The notes under the pieces were generated by a model. It was not told the origin of the DNA, made no database searches, and saw nothing but the letters and a program-made list of their open reading frames with translations. A stretch of 64,000 nt of DNA from Ignavibacteriota bacterium (GTDB taxonomy: Bacteria > Bacteroidota > Ignavibacteria > Ignavibacteriales > Melioribacteraceae), in contig JABFGH010000004.1 in NCBI GenBank assembly GCA_013112585.1, positions 186,001-250,000 on the forward strand, read 5' to 3'. Shown here piece by piece: positions 43,980 through 53,648 of the stretch (position 1 is its first letter; the number at the start of each line of letters is the position of its first letter). The translations under genes were made by a program, and so were the position numbers.

Positions 43980-44609
43980 TTACTTGTACTTTTCAATTTC
44001 AATTATTTCATCGCAGAGCGCTAAATCACTGCTCTCGTTGGATGCTATTATTACTAAATTATCACTTAATTTATTTTTGATAGTGCTGTAAACAATAGAT
44101 TTACCTGCTTCATCAAGGTTGGATGTAGGTTCATCTAAAATTAATAATTGGGGTGAATGCATTAAAGCAAATATAAATTTCATTCGCTGTTTCATTCCCG
44201 ATGAATAGCCGCGTAATTCATCATTACCTCTATCGCCCAACTGAAAATCCTCTAATAGTTTTTCGGCATTATCTTTATCAAATTTATTGCCTCTTATTTT
44301 TGTAAAGAACTCTAAATTTTCCAACGCAGTAAACTCGTCATACAAAACCAAATAAGGTGATACAAAACCGAGATGATCATGTAATTTTTCCGGTTTAATT
44401 TCTTTGCCATTTAAAGTGTGTTCAATTTTTCCGGAGGTGGTTGAAGTTATTCCCGCAATAATTTTTGCAAGTGTAGATTTACCGGAGCCGTTTCTGCCTG
44501 AAAGTCCGTAAACCCTGCCGGTGGTAAGCGTTAAATTTATATTCTTAAAAATCAGTCTTCTACCGAAAACCTTTTGAACATTATTTAGTGAAAGAGAATA
44601 GTTAGTCAT
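43980..44609 (-). CDS. ccmA: Heme exporter ATPase CcmA
   Basis: A 209-residue ABC ATPase. Walker A GRNGSGKSTLAK near 38, signature YSSGMKQRMKF near 132, Walker B LLILDEPTSNLDEAG near 153. Short length and the adjacent ccmB fix the identity. It serves to supply heme for c-type cytochromes such as CcoO, CcoP and the heptaheme protein at 52153. Its start overlaps the end of the metalloprotease gene by eight bases. Confidence 0.9.
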   Translation of the reverse strand: MTNYSLSLNNVQKVFGRRLIFKNINLTLTTGRVYGLSGRNGSGKSTLAKIIAGITSTTSGKIEHTLNGKEIKPEKLHDHLGFVSPYLVLYDEFTALENLEFFTKIRGNKFDKDNAEKLLEDFQLGDRGNDELRGYSSGMKQRMKFIFALMHSPQLLILDEPTSNLDEAGKSIVYSTIKNKLSDNLVIIASNESSDLALCDEIIEIEKYK

Positions 44610-46287
44610 TAAATACCGCTATTTTACCTTTCATAATTTCGGATTCTCGTTTAGTCACATAAACATAAATTCCAGCCGATACTGCATCTCCATAATTATC
44701 CTTACCATCCCAGGTTACTTTCGGTTCATCACTAATTGAATCAACATTCAGCTTTGCCGAGTAAATTAAATTCATGCTGACAGAAAAAATTACAAGTTCA
44801 GCTTCGGGAGAGTTGTTATTTATACTAACCGGAATGTTAACCCGAGGATATTGTGTTGTAACATAGGGCTGAGGGTAAGGGTAATCTAATTGTCTAACTA
44901 CCAGGATCGGTTCGTTTGGAATATTATTTAAAATATTTTTCTGAAGAAATAATCTACTATTGGATGAAGTTAAACTCGTATTAAAAAAATAATTATCAGT
45001 TACTTTTATTTCTCCGCCGGAATTTACCGAAGAAAGCTCAAATGTAAAGGAGGTAATTGCAGGGTCATCTGCATCATACCCGCCGGTTATATCTGCATTA
45101 GTTACTACTGCAATTAATGTATCGCTTCGTCCCTGCGTTTCATCAACATACTGTATGTAATTATTAGACATTGCAAATGATGAAATATTGTTGGCATCGG
45201 AGGGGGGTAAGTAAAGAACTTTTAAGAGCGGTTTTATTAACGGGTAATTTTCTCCCTCTTCAAAGTATGGAAAAGTAATACTCTTTCGGGGACCCGTAAA
45301 ATGCATCCATTCTCCGAACTCATTAAATTCTCTTTTAAAAGAAGTACCTTCTTCGACTAATGCATTTTCTATGGCTCTTAAAGCACGCTGGTCAACCATA
45401 AAATCCCAGGTTCTTTTTAATACATTAAAACCATACTTTTTTTGAAGAAAAATATTCCATATCGCCAGGTCATAACCGTCATTTGTTCCAGGGTCAAATC
45501 TTCCAAATGTCCTTGCAGGATTAGAAAAGTAAGTATGCATGTAGGCATAGTAATCATTCACTTCATCAAAAACGAATTCCTCAAAAGCTGTAGCCGTAAG
45601 TTCATAATAAAAACGGTCGCTTCCTTGGGGCGAGTCTCTATAACCGCCTATTTGTATAGCATGATGAAATTCGTGAGCCACAGTTGCCCGTGCAGCTTCA
45701 ATGCCGTGTGTAGCAAACGATCTGCCGATAAAGTCATTATCTATATGAATGTAACTCGTTGAAGTAAGTCCGGTTACTGATGTTTCGGGAATTGTTGCAC
45801 CGTAGTATGGAATATTAATAATATAAATATCATACTTATCATCTCCGCCTTCAATGCCGTCAGAAGGAGGAACAGGATAGCCTAATTTAGTAATTTCAAA
45901 ATTATAGGTTGAATCTAAAGCAGCAGCAAGTAAATTTAAGTCGTACCCCGGTTTATTTACTCCGCTTGAATCATAATGAATTTTGAAATATCCGCCGGGA
46001 GTAACCATGCTGTTTGTAAGTATTAACCTCGAAAACATCGGCTGCATTATTTTTTGCTGCTCGGGAGTAAACTGATCAAAATAATTTTTCACATCACTTA
46101 CCAAACTAAATCCGCATTTGTTTGATGCATCAGAATCAGCCGTTTTTTTTAATTGGGGTAAATTCTTAAACTTGCCCGAATAGGAATGCATCTCTAAAAA
46201 TGAATTGTATAAGGAATCAAGATTCTGAGCTGCTGCGGATAACAACGGCAGCCATAGTAGGAATAAAGAGAGCTTTAATATTTTCAT
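44602..46287 (-). CDS. Secreted zinc metalloprotease-like protein with FlgD-type C-terminal tail
   Basis: A 561-residue exported protein (signal about 1-20, AAAQN). Zinc motif HEFHHAIQIGG near residue 200 with Glu as base, like the MXAN_6640 family of putative metalloproteases. C-terminal residues 470-561 include VTWDGKDNYGDAVSAGIYVY and end MKGKIAVFND, resembling the FlgD Ig-like region and type IX secretion sorting tails of Bacteroidota. It overlaps ccmA and the FG-GAP gene, so it is in one operon with both. Type IX export is inferred. Confidence 0.75.
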   Translation of the reverse strand: MKILKLSLFLLWLPLLSAAAQNLDSLYNSFLEMHSYSGKFKNLPQLKKTADSDASNKCGFSLVSDVKNYFDQFTPEQQKIMQPMFSRLILTNSMVTPGGYFKIHYDSSGVNKPGYDLNLLAAALDSTYNFEITKLGYPVPPSDGIEGGDDKYDIYIINIPYYGATIPETSVTGLTSTSYIHIDNDFIGRSFATHGIEAARATVAHEFHHAIQIGGYRDSPQGSDRFYYELTATAFEEFVFDEVNDYYAYMHTYFSNPARTFGRFDPGTNDGYDLAIWNIFLQKKYGFNVLKRTWDFMVDQRALRAIENALVEEGTSFKREFNEFGEWMHFTGPRKSITFPYFEEGENYPLIKPLLKVLYLPPSDANNISSFAMSNNYIQYVDETQGRSDTLIAVVTNADITGGYDADDPAITSFTFELSSVNSGGEIKVTDNYFFNTSLTSSNSRLFLQKNILNNIPNEPILVVRQLDYPYPQPYVTTQYPRVNIPVSINNNSPEAELVIFSVSMNLIYSAKLNVDSISDEPKVTWDGKDNYGDAVSAGIYVYVTKRESEIMKGKIAVFND

Positions 46288-48395
46288 TCTATTTTCTGTA
46301 AACTAAAATAATTTTCTGAAGTATTAGTATAAATAAGTATCTGACTTTTATTAAAATCTGCCGCAAAATAATCTTTGCAGTTTAAGTAATCAATATAATA
46401 AATAAGTTTAACCTTTTTGTTTTCAAGGTCAACTTGATATTGTGATAAACTGTTGTTTTGGTAACCCCATAATGAGTATTGATTTTTATCTGCTCTGTAA
46501 CTCAGTTTCAAATTATTAATTTCAATTTTGCTTGATAAAAAAAGATCACTCAATAATATTACTTTGCTATTTAATAAGATGAATGAATTTTCATTTGAAT
46601 TCATGAATGAATGCATTTGAACTTTTTCACTATCATTCATCCATTCAGAGTTTAAGTTACTAAGATTCACCTTTGAAGTATCGGTCTCAAAAATTGTATC
46701 TGAAATAAATGAAGAGGGCGGCTGAAGAAAACTGCGGATGAATTTTATTGTAGAATCTTTTTGCGTCCAATAAAAAGTAGTATCGGTATTACCAGCAATA
46801 ATAAGCCCCGCAACTACATTGCTGTCAATGTATTCCGTATATAAACTTTGTGTATTAGTGTTATAACTTTCTACACGCAGCTCGCCTTCAGATAAAGTTA
46901 AGGCTGCAAATCTATTAGGTAAGCCGTTCGTTATCGATGACGAAAAATAATCTGCATCAATAATTTTCTGTTTTGTAAAAATTCTTTTTGTAGATAATGA
47001 TTGATCTTGCGTGTTAAATAAAATTTCATCGAAATGTTTTCCCGTTCCGTTAAAACAAATAAATCTAATATTTTCCTCGGTTTGTTCTGCTATTTTAATT
47101 TTACTAAAACCGGTTGTAATATTTTGCTTGTAGTACTTAGCAATGCCAAACTGATTATTTAACAGGAATAAAATAAATGCCGAATTCTTTTCATCAAAAT
47201 AATATAGATACATTTTTTTACCTGCGTTTACCAAACCAAAAATATCGGGGGAACAACTTGCAGCAATGTTTAAATTATTTTTTTTATCGGCTGTATATAT
47301 TTGATAGATATAACCATCGGAATCAACAAGGCATATACTTTCTTTATTATTTGTCAGCGGAATAAAGTCATTAATAGCACCACTTTTAAAAAGCAGAATC
47401 GGTTTTGAATATTCATTATCTGTCAGTGCGGTTGAAACTAATAGCTGACTATTATTTTTATCTAAAAAAAGAAAATCATTTTTATCGTCATTATTAATAT
47501 CCTTAAAAATAAAATCTGAATTTTCAACATCATCAATTAAGGTTTGCGTATTTTCAAATGAAGAAACCGAATCGCCGTAAATAGCATTTATACTGCTGCC
47601 GGTGGAGTAAATTATATCAATGAATCCGTCATTATTAAAATCAGATATAATCTGATTAAGTAATTTATCATTCAGTTTAATTTTCCGTTCATCCCTAAAA
47701 CCATTCCCTTCATCATTTGCAAAAATTATTATTGAATTTTCCAGCTCGTCAAATGCAATTAATTCCGGGTAGCCGTCATAATCCAAATCGATTAAATTCA
47801 CGGTTGAAAAAATTCGATTCGTGAGCAGTCGTTCTTCAAATAATTTGAAACGCTTTTGAGTTAAAATAGAAATGCCGTTAAAATTTGTTCCTCCAATAAT
47901 TGCTTCAAGTATGCCGTCATTATTAATATCACCGGTGCACATTACAGAGGGGTATGATTCAAATTCAATTTTGTTAAGCAGATTAATTGTTCCCTTCGGG
48001 GTGAATGAAATAAGACCGGCTAATTTTTCTTTACGGGAAATAAAAATATGATGCTGACCCAGCCCGTCAAAATTATTAAATTTTTTCAGATCACTAATTA
48101 AGTAGAAAAAGAATTTATCTATTGAATTATCGTAGCCGTTTTTACTACCGGGGTGCAGTGTAATTCTTTCATTCTTGGAGCCGAATGTAATTAAGTCTGT
48201 AATTGAATCCTGATTGTAATCAATAGCTGCAATTTTTTGTTTGTTTTTAAAAGATGGAATTTTGTTTACCGCACCGAAGCCGTTTAAGTTTATTTGGGCA
48301 GTTGTTGGGGATAATAAAAAAAAGAAAAGTAAAATGTTAATTAGAAACGTGACGAGTTTTAAGCCGCCTTTGCCTTCGTTCAAGCGCTTGTTCAT
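46284..48395 (-). CDS. Secreted FG-GAP/VCBS repeat protein
   Basis: About 703 residues. A signal-like helix (LVTFLINILLFFFLLSPTTAQ) is followed by FG-GAP repeats with calcium-loop patterns, for example DYNQDSITDLITFG, DINNDGILEAIIGG, DLDYDGYPELIAF, DFNNDGFIDIIYS and DINNDDKNDFLFLD. These form a beta-propeller. Substrate and role are unknown. The frame is open to 48434, but that runs 98 bases into the thioesterase gene; the ATG at 48395 or a TTG at 48383 fits the signal peptide better. It overlaps the metalloprotease gene by four bases. Confidence 0.82.
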   Translation of the reverse strand: MNKRLNEGKGGLKLVTFLINILLFFFLLSPTTAQINLNGFGAVNKIPSFKNKQKIAAIDYNQDSITDLITFGSKNERITLHPGSKNGYDNSIDKFFFYLISDLKKFNNFDGLGQHHIFISRKEKLAGLISFTPKGTINLLNKIEFESYPSVMCTGDINNDGILEAIIGGTNFNGISILTQKRFKLFEERLLTNRIFSTVNLIDLDYDGYPELIAFDELENSIIIFANDEGNGFRDERKIKLNDKLLNQIISDFNNDGFIDIIYSTGSSINAIYGDSVSSFENTQTLIDDVENSDFIFKDINNDDKNDFLFLDKNNSQLLVSTALTDNEYSKPILLFKSGAINDFIPLTNNKESICLVDSDGYIYQIYTADKKNNLNIAASCSPDIFGLVNAGKKMYLYYFDEKNSAFILFLLNNQFGIAKYYKQNITTGFSKIKIAEQTEENIRFICFNGTGKHFDEILFNTQDQSLSTKRIFTKQKIIDADYFSSSITNGLPNRFAALTLSEGELRVESYNTNTQSLYTEYIDSNVVAGLIIAGNTDTTFYWTQKDSTIKFIRSFLQPPSSFISDTIFETDTSKVNLSNLNSEWMNDSEKVQMHSFMNSNENSFILLNSKVILLSDLFLSSKIEINNLKLSYRADKNQYSLWGYQNNSLSQYQVDLENKKVKLIYYIDYLNCKDYFAADFNKSQILIYTNTSENYFSLQKIE

Positions 48396-48822
48396 ATCTT
48401 CGTATTTCGTCTTCACTTTCAGGCTGTATCTCAAAAGTTTTAACAGGATTATTATCTTTATCTATACCTACAAATGTAAGATAAGCAGTATTGGAATGAA
48501 ACTTTTTTCCGTCAATGGGCGTTTCGGCAAAAACTTTTACACCTACTTCTACCGAGGTATTAAACGCACGGTTTACCGAAGAAAGAAGTGTTACAACATT
48601 ACCAAGTTTTATAGGGTGAAGAAAATCGATTCTATCAACGGAGGCAGTTACGCAAACTCTTTGCGAATGTTTTGCCGCTGAAATTGCAGCACAGATATCA
48701 ATCCAATGCATCAGCTGCCCGCCGAGTAAATTACCCAATTGATTTGTGTGATTAGGTAAAACTAATTCCGTCATTGTTACAAATGAACTACTAACCTTCT
48801 TTATAATTTTTTTGTCATTCAT
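48337..48822 (-). CDS. Acyl-CoA thioesterase (hotdog fold, YciA/ACOT type)
   Basis: A 161-residue cytoplasmic thioesterase with the ACOT motif NHTNQLGNLLGGQLMHWIDICAAISA (about 22-48) and VDRIDFLHPIKLGN near 63. It cleaves acyl-CoA; chain length is unknown. The ATG at 48822 overlaps the BamD stop by eight bases; an upstream in-frame TTG at 48834 is less likely. The C-terminus is Arg-rich (RRQRRLKTRH). Confidence 0.9.
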   Translation of the reverse strand: MNDKKIIKKVSSSFVTMTELVLPNHTNQLGNLLGGQLMHWIDICAAISAAKHSQRVCVTASVDRIDFLHPIKLGNVVTLLSSVNRAFNTSVEVGVKVFAETPIDGKKFHSNTAYLTFVGIDKDNNPVKTFEIQPESEDEIRRYEQALERRQRRLKTRHVSN

Positions 48823-49567
48823 TTGTATCGCCAATCAGTTCACCTTTAAGATTTAATACCTCTTTATAATTAGAATTGTCCGTGTACTTTAGTAAATAAG
48901 TATTAATATCGGTTAGGGCTTCCGGTATTTTATTCTTTGAAATTAGTAATTGAATTTTTCTATAAAGTGCATCAGCGGCAAACGGTGTATCGTGATAAGT
49001 TTCGGCAACATTTTGATAATATTTAATTGCTGCATTAGTGTAATCCATCTTCTCATAAATTCGGGCACTGCCGAATTCCTTTCGAGCTAACTTTTCATTT
49101 AGCTGCTGAATTTTCTGCTCTGCTTCTTCAACTTTAGGATTTGCAGGAAAGAAATCGAGAAACGCTTGAAATTCCTGAATAGCTTTTTTGGTATATGCCT
49201 GGTCTAATTGATAATTTGGAGAGAGCTGATAGTAAGATTCGGCAAGCATGTATTGAGCTTCAGGCACATAAGTACTTGCGGGAATATCTCTTATTAATTT
49301 ACTGAACTCGTAAGCTGCTAATAAATATTCCTCTCGGTTAAAATATGTTAATCCTAAATGATATTGTGCATCATCATTAACTGCGCTGCCGGGGTACTGC
49401 AGTAATATTGATTGAAATTCTCTAATAGCGTCTTGATAATCCTCATCTGTGAACAGCTCAAACGCATAGTTGTAATGTTCTTGAGAGGTTAAAACTGTTG
49501 TATCAACACTTCCGGAACAGCCTGCAAAATATGCAGCTGCTAAAATTAACAATCCAAATTTCTTCAT
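48815..49567 (-). CDS. bamD: BamD-like outer membrane assembly lipoprotein
   Basis: A 250-residue lipoprotein (lipobox AYFAGC, Cys near 17) with five TPR-like repeats, for example AIREFQSILLQYPGSAVNDDAQYHLG and YQLDQAYTKKAIQEFQAFLDFFP. This matches BamD/YfiO, the partner of BamA in porin insertion. AGGAG before the ATG at 49567 decides the start; a longer frame to 49600 lacks one. A BamA/TamA-type gene is at 54619, in a separate operon. Confidence 0.85.
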   Translation of the reverse strand: MKKFGLLILAAAYFAGCSGSVDTTVLTSQEHYNYAFELFTDEDYQDAIREFQSILLQYPGSAVNDDAQYHLGLTYFNREEYLLAAYEFSKLIRDIPASTYVPEAQYMLAESYYQLSPNYQLDQAYTKKAIQEFQAFLDFFPANPKVEEAEQKIQQLNEKLARKEFGSARIYEKMDYTNAAIKYYQNVAETYHDTPFAADALYRKIQLLISKNKIPEALTDINTYLLKYTDNSNYKEVLNLKGELIGDTNE

Positions 49568-49652
49568 TATTATCAAGTTGCTCCTGTTTAATATATCCAA
49601 AAAATAAAGCTCAAAATTTAACTAAAAATTCATCTCATTCAAAAAAATAAGA

Positions 49653-50267
49653 TTATTTACTTCTTACAGTAAAAAATAAATATATGGTTACCGCAGCGGC
49701 GCCAATTGCAATTGCAGGTTCAAGCAGACTGGAAAAAAATGGTTCTGCCGGAAGTTCAGATTGCGTAAACGGCAAGGTTCGGTTTTCTGCTGTTTGAATA
49801 AACTCATAATCTAAAGTATCTAGACTTGAATTTTCAAACTTAATCACGTCCGAAATTTTTCCGTTCACCGAGATAAAGTAACTGCCGTTCAAATCAATTT
49901 TTCTTTCAACTAAATAATTACCGAAAAGTCCATCTCTGAATGTGTCGGTATAATCAACATCAGCAGTGTTGAGAGTAAGTTCAAGTATAATCGAATTATT
50001 ACTTCCGCTTGTATTAAGCCGGTATTCATTTTCATTAAAGGATGAAATAAAATTCGATTTCAGCAGCTTCATTTCCTCAGATGAATAATAAATGAATTCC
50101 AGGTTTTTGGAATCGCCGGGCAGCGCATCGGAAATTCCTATTACGGTTTTTTCAACTAATTGGTCTATCACTTCTAAATTAGTTTTTACTTGAGCCACTA
50201 AACTGCTGCCGAGTATTAAAAGAGAGGTAAATACTATTACAAAAATTCTGTTCAATTTGAGATACAC
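49653..50267 (-). CDS. Unknown membrane protein
   Basis: About 204 residues, not recognised. It has an N-terminal hydrophobic segment (signal or anchor, RIFVIVFTSLLILGSSLVAQ), a mixed alpha-beta periplasmic domain and a C-terminal helix (SLLEPAIAIGAAAVTIYLFFTV) ending in basic residues. The frame is open to 50327, but GTG at 50267, with GGA six bases upstream, gives a normal signal peptide. It lies 85 bases upstream of bamD in the same orientation, so it may belong to envelope maintenance. Confidence 0.6.
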   Translation of the reverse strand: MYLKLNRIFVIVFTSLLILGSSLVAQVKTNLEVIDQLVEKTVIGISDALPGDSKNLEFIYYSSEEMKLLKSNFISSFNENEYRLNTSGSNNSIILELTLNTADVDYTDTFRDGLFGNYLVERKIDLNGSYFISVNGKISDVIKFENSSLDTLDYEFIQTAENRTLPFTQSELPAEPFFSSLLEPAIAIGAAAVTIYLFFTVRSK

Positions 50268-50598
50268 ATTTATTCCGTAATCCAAAAAAATTAAATTCAA
50301 AATGTTGTTTTGTAGATGAAAAATCAAGCCTCAATTTAAAGTATCGGTATTCACAAAAATTTAGTTTATCGGCTGCTGCTTTGTTAATCGTAAAAAAATT
50401 ATTGCTTATAACATTTATAAATGAAATAGTTCCTTTTAAATGTGAAAGGTGAAAGGTGAAAAGGCAGAATTCAGAATTCAGAATTCGAGGGCAGAAGAAA
50501 ATGAATAAAATCAATGGTCAATAATTTTTCATAATATTCAATTGGCTTGCCTTTATAATCAATAATATTTAATATCGCTTTGTCAATTTGAGGATTTT
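50268..50598. other. Divergent intergenic region with tandem 7-bp units
   Basis: About 330 bases between divergent genes. Three tandem CAGAATT units lie at 50465-50485. A 21-bp stretch (50456-50476) recurs exactly, inverted, at 1982-2002. No clear promoter motif is visible for the PorQ-like gene. Confidence 0.55.
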
Positions 50599-51537
50599 AT
50601 GAGATTTACAAAAACTTTTGTATTAACTATTACATTTTTTATTTCTTTAAGTATTGCTGCTCAGCAAAATACTTATGATTTTTTAAGATTGGATACGAGT
50701 CCGCGCGCAGCAGCTTTAGCCGGAAGTTTTGTCTCAAATTTTGATGATCCAAATGTTATTTTTTACAACCCTGCCGGTATAAATTCCTTAGAAGAAACTC
50801 CGGTTTCTTTTTCATTTCTAAAACACTTGTTAGACATTAACTCGGCAAGCCTTGCTCTATCAAGAGAGTTTGAAGGTATCGGAAGATTTGGAGCCGGGGT
50901 TCAATATATTAATTACGGTACTTTTACCGGTGCAGATGCCGATGGAAATAAAACAGGTGATTTTGGAGCAGGGGATATAGCTTTAACTTTAGGCTATGCA
51001 AATAAATTAGATGCTAATACTTTTTACGGTGTTAATGTTAAATTTATCTATTCCGGTATAGAAGACAGATCATCCACCGGTATCGCTTTCGATCTCGGAT
51101 TACAATATTTAATTCCCGAAGCCAAGTGGAGTTTCGGATTTTCAGTATTAAACTTGGGCACACAAATCAGTTCCTACTACTCGGCAAAAGAAGATTTACC
51201 TTTAGATATTAGACTTGGTTTTTCTAAGGAGTTGAAACACATTCCTTTCCGCTTCTACTTCTCGTTTATTAAATTGAATGAGAAACAGGAAAAAACATTA
51301 GATAAATTAAAACAATTTACATTCGGCGGTGAGATACGTTTAAGTAAATCGATAAAATTAAGAATTGGATATGACAACGAGAAACGCCGTGAACTTAAAA
51401 TTGGAACCTCTGCCGGCTTGGCAGGCTTTCACGTGGGACTCGGAATTTTAATTCAAGACTACAATATTGATTACGCTTTTTCTCAAATGGGGGATATCGG
51501 AAGTCTGCATAGATTTGGGATTACGACTTCATTTTAA
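50599..51537 (+). CDS. porQ: Type IX secretion system protein PorQ-like
   Basis: A 312-residue outer membrane beta-barrel with signal peptide (about 1-21). The mature start TYDFLRLDTSPRAAALAGSFVS and the motif NVIFYNPAGINSLEE are typical of PorV/PorQ, which shuttle cargo in the type IX system. The barrel runs to the C-terminal Phe (FGITTSF). It supports type IX export for the metalloprotease at 44602. PorV and PorQ are close relatives, so the letter is less certain than the family. Confidence 0.82.
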   Translation: MRFTKTFVLTITFFISLSIAAQQNTYDFLRLDTSPRAAALAGSFVSNFDDPNVIFYNPAGINSLEETPVSFSFLKHLLDINSASLALSREFEGIGRFGAGVQYINYGTFTGADADGNKTGDFGAGDIALTLGYANKLDANTFYGVNVKFIYSGIEDRSSTGIAFDLGLQYLIPEAKWSFGFSVLNLGTQISSYYSAKEDLPLDIRLGFSKELKHIPFRFYFSFIKLNEKQEKTLDKLKQFTFGGEIRLSKSIKLRIGYDNEKRRELKIGTSAGLAGFHVGLGILIQDYNIDYAFSQMGDIGSLHRFGITTSF

Positions 51538-52152
51538 TTTTTTAACAACAAGCGCCAGCTAAATTATATTGAAATTAATTTCTTTATCAAATCTTTGCAC
51601 ACATTGGCTTAAATTCCTCATTTGAAGTGTCCTTCTTCCTTCTCAAACTTTCACTAAAATAAAAACTACAACGATTATAGAAAATGGGATGCCGCATCTG
51701 TCAGCGGACGGATTTCAAGCGGAACATATATCCCCGTTTCATTTAGAAACCGGTGTGCCGGTTATCTTTAGGTTACTACAATCTTATCTCTGCGTTCTTA
51801 GCGTATTTTTATCTCTGCGAACTCGGCGTGAAAAAGCCTTTTACGCAAAGACCGCTAAGCAGAAATACGCTAAGTACATAAAGAAAGCACTACTTTCCTG
51901 TTTGCAGTTTTTTCTTTTATTTATGCGCCAGGCGTACCGGTAAATTTGTGAAAAGTAAGAAGATGATAATTATGAAATAGAATAATAGCTGCCCAAATCA
52001 AATCAGTAAATTATAAACTAAGCTAAAAAAAATCGGGACTATTTGTTTCTCTACTAAGCGTTGGATTTCTTCAAGGGTTTATCTTATCTCATTGTCTTCT
52101 TTCAGTCATTTTGTTATATTAATTTATTGTTGAAACATTAAAGGAGTTCACA
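51538..52152. other. Intergenic region with inverted repeats
   Basis: About 615 bases. It contains perfect 12-bp inverted arms CTTAGCGTATTT (51797-51808) and AAATACGCTAAG (51863-51874) amid CTCTGCG-type repeats. An open frame at 51689-51943 spans these repeats and is not a gene. AAAGGAG lies before the cytochrome ATG at the right end. Confidence 0.6.
51797..51874. repeat. Inverted repeat of TTAGCGT type
   Basis: Perfect 12-bp arms with a 54-base spacer that itself contains CTCTGCGAACTCGGCGTG. It belongs to the same family of CTTCGTG/TTAGCGT elements seen at 40117, 56859 and 57084. Confidence 0.7.
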
Positions 52153-53646
52153 ATGAAAATTCGCCTTCCTGAATCTGCATACAATTTCACTTCCTTAACC
52201 GGGGCAACTATAGCAATAATCAGTTTTTTTATGATAGCTTTTCTATTTATCATTGCTCAGTTTCATACCGAAGGAGGAGCTTATCTCGGTTTAGTGATTT
52301 ACATTATTCTCCCGGTATTTTTAATCTTTGGCTTAATTCTTATTCCAATAGGAATGTACTTAAAGAAGAAGAAAATTGCTGCCGATAAAGCGGAGGGGAA
52401 ATTTCCCAAAATAGATTTAAACAATGTTAGACACAGAAACGCATTTTTTATTTTTGCTGCGGGAACGGTTGTACTGCTTTTCATTTCTGCATTCGGCAGT
52501 TACGAGGCATTTCATTATACAGAATCTGTTGAGTTTTGCGGAACCGTGTGCCATACCGTTATGGAGCCTGAATTTGTTGCCTATCAAAACTCGCCGCATG
52601 CGCGGGTAAAATGTGTTGAGTGCCATGTAGGTGAAGGTGCCGATTGGTATATGCGGTCGAAGCTTTCCGGACTTTACCAGGTTTACGCTGCAATTATGAA
52701 AACGTATCCTAAACCTATTCCAACACCTATTTCAAATTTACGCCCCGCAAGAGAAACCTGCGAAAGATGCCATTGGCCCGAAAAATTTTATGCGAATGAA
52801 TTGAGAATTGAAAAACATTATTTATCCGATGAAGAAAACACTCCTTGGGATATTTATCTAAAAATGAAAATTGGCGCTTCACACAGTGCAAAGGGATTAG
52901 AGGAAGGAATTCACTGGCATATTAATCCTAATATTAAAGTGGAATATGCAGCAACTGATGATCAAAGGGAAAATATTCCGTGGGTTAGATACACCGATTT
53001 AGTATCAGGTGAAGTAATAGATTATATTGATGAATACAGTGATTTTGAAAAGAGTGATTTAGACACATTGATTGTGAGAAAAATGGATTGTATGGATTGC
53101 CACAACAGACCTTCGCATAGTTATCAGCCGCCTGCATTTTTTGTAAACAATGCTTTATCTGCCGGTACAATGCCCGCTGACTTACCCGAGATTAAATATC
53201 TTGCAATGGAAATTTGTGCTGAAGAATTTTCAACTATGGATACAGCAATGATATTTATTGAAAATGAAATTCAATCCTATTACGAAGAAAATTATCCTGA
53301 GGAAGATAAAGAGAAGATAGATTTAGCTGTTACAGGTTTACAGAATGAGTTTAAGAAAAATATTTTTCCCGAAATGAAAGTACGATGGGACGTTTACCCC
53401 AACCACATTGGGCATGTTGAGTTTAACGGCTGCTTCCGATGCCATAATGAAAGCTTAGTTTCTGATGCGGGTTATTCAATTTCGAATGACTGTAATATGT
53501 GCCATACAATTATTGCACAGGGTAACCCGGATAATTTAGAAGTTACTTCAATTACTGAATCACTTGAATTTAAACACCCCTCCGATATTGATGAAGCCTG
53601 GAAGGAAATGGTATGCGTTGACTGTCATACAGGGTTGAATCCATAA
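52153..53646 (+). CDS. Heptaheme NapC/NirT-type inner membrane cytochrome (ImcH-like)
   Basis: A 497-residue protein with three predicted membrane helices (about 14-38, 45-68 and 95-118) followed by a periplasmic domain with seven CxxCH motifs: CGTVCH, CVECH, CERCH, CMDCH, CFRCH, CNMCH and CVDCH. The first part matches NapC/NirT quinol dehydrogenases (ESVEFCGTVCHTVMEPEFVAYQNSPHA). Seven hemes and this length resemble ImcH of Geobacter, which passes electrons from quinol towards extracellular acceptors. It has AAAGGAG before the ATG. No terminal reductase is adjacent, so the acceptor is unknown. Confidence 0.88.
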   Translation: MKIRLPESAYNFTSLTGATIAIISFFMIAFLFIIAQFHTEGGAYLGLVIYIILPVFLIFGLILIPIGMYLKKKKIAADKAEGKFPKIDLNNVRHRNAFFIFAAGTVVLLFISAFGSYEAFHYTESVEFCGTVCHTVMEPEFVAYQNSPHARVKCVECHVGEGADWYMRSKLSGLYQVYAAIMKTYPKPIPTPISNLRPARETCERCHWPEKFYANELRIEKHYLSDEENTPWDIYLKMKIGASHSAKGLEEGIHWHINPNIKVEYAATDDQRENIPWVRYTDLVSGEVIDYIDEYSDFEKSDLDTLIVRKMDCMDCHNRPSHSYQPPAFFVNNALSAGTMPADLPEIKYLAMEICAEEFSTMDTAMIFIENEIQSYYEENYPEEDKEKIDLAVTGLQNEFKKNIFPEMKVRWDVYPNHIGHVEFNGCFRCHNESLVSDAGYSISNDCNMCHTIIAQGNPDNLEVTSITESLEFKHPSDIDEAWKEMVCVDCHTGLNP

Positions 53647-53648
53647 AT

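Noticed and set aside
51689-51943. 84-codon open frame
   Set aside because: It runs through the CTCTGCG/TTAGCGT inverted repeats, has no ribosome site and no recognisable protein.
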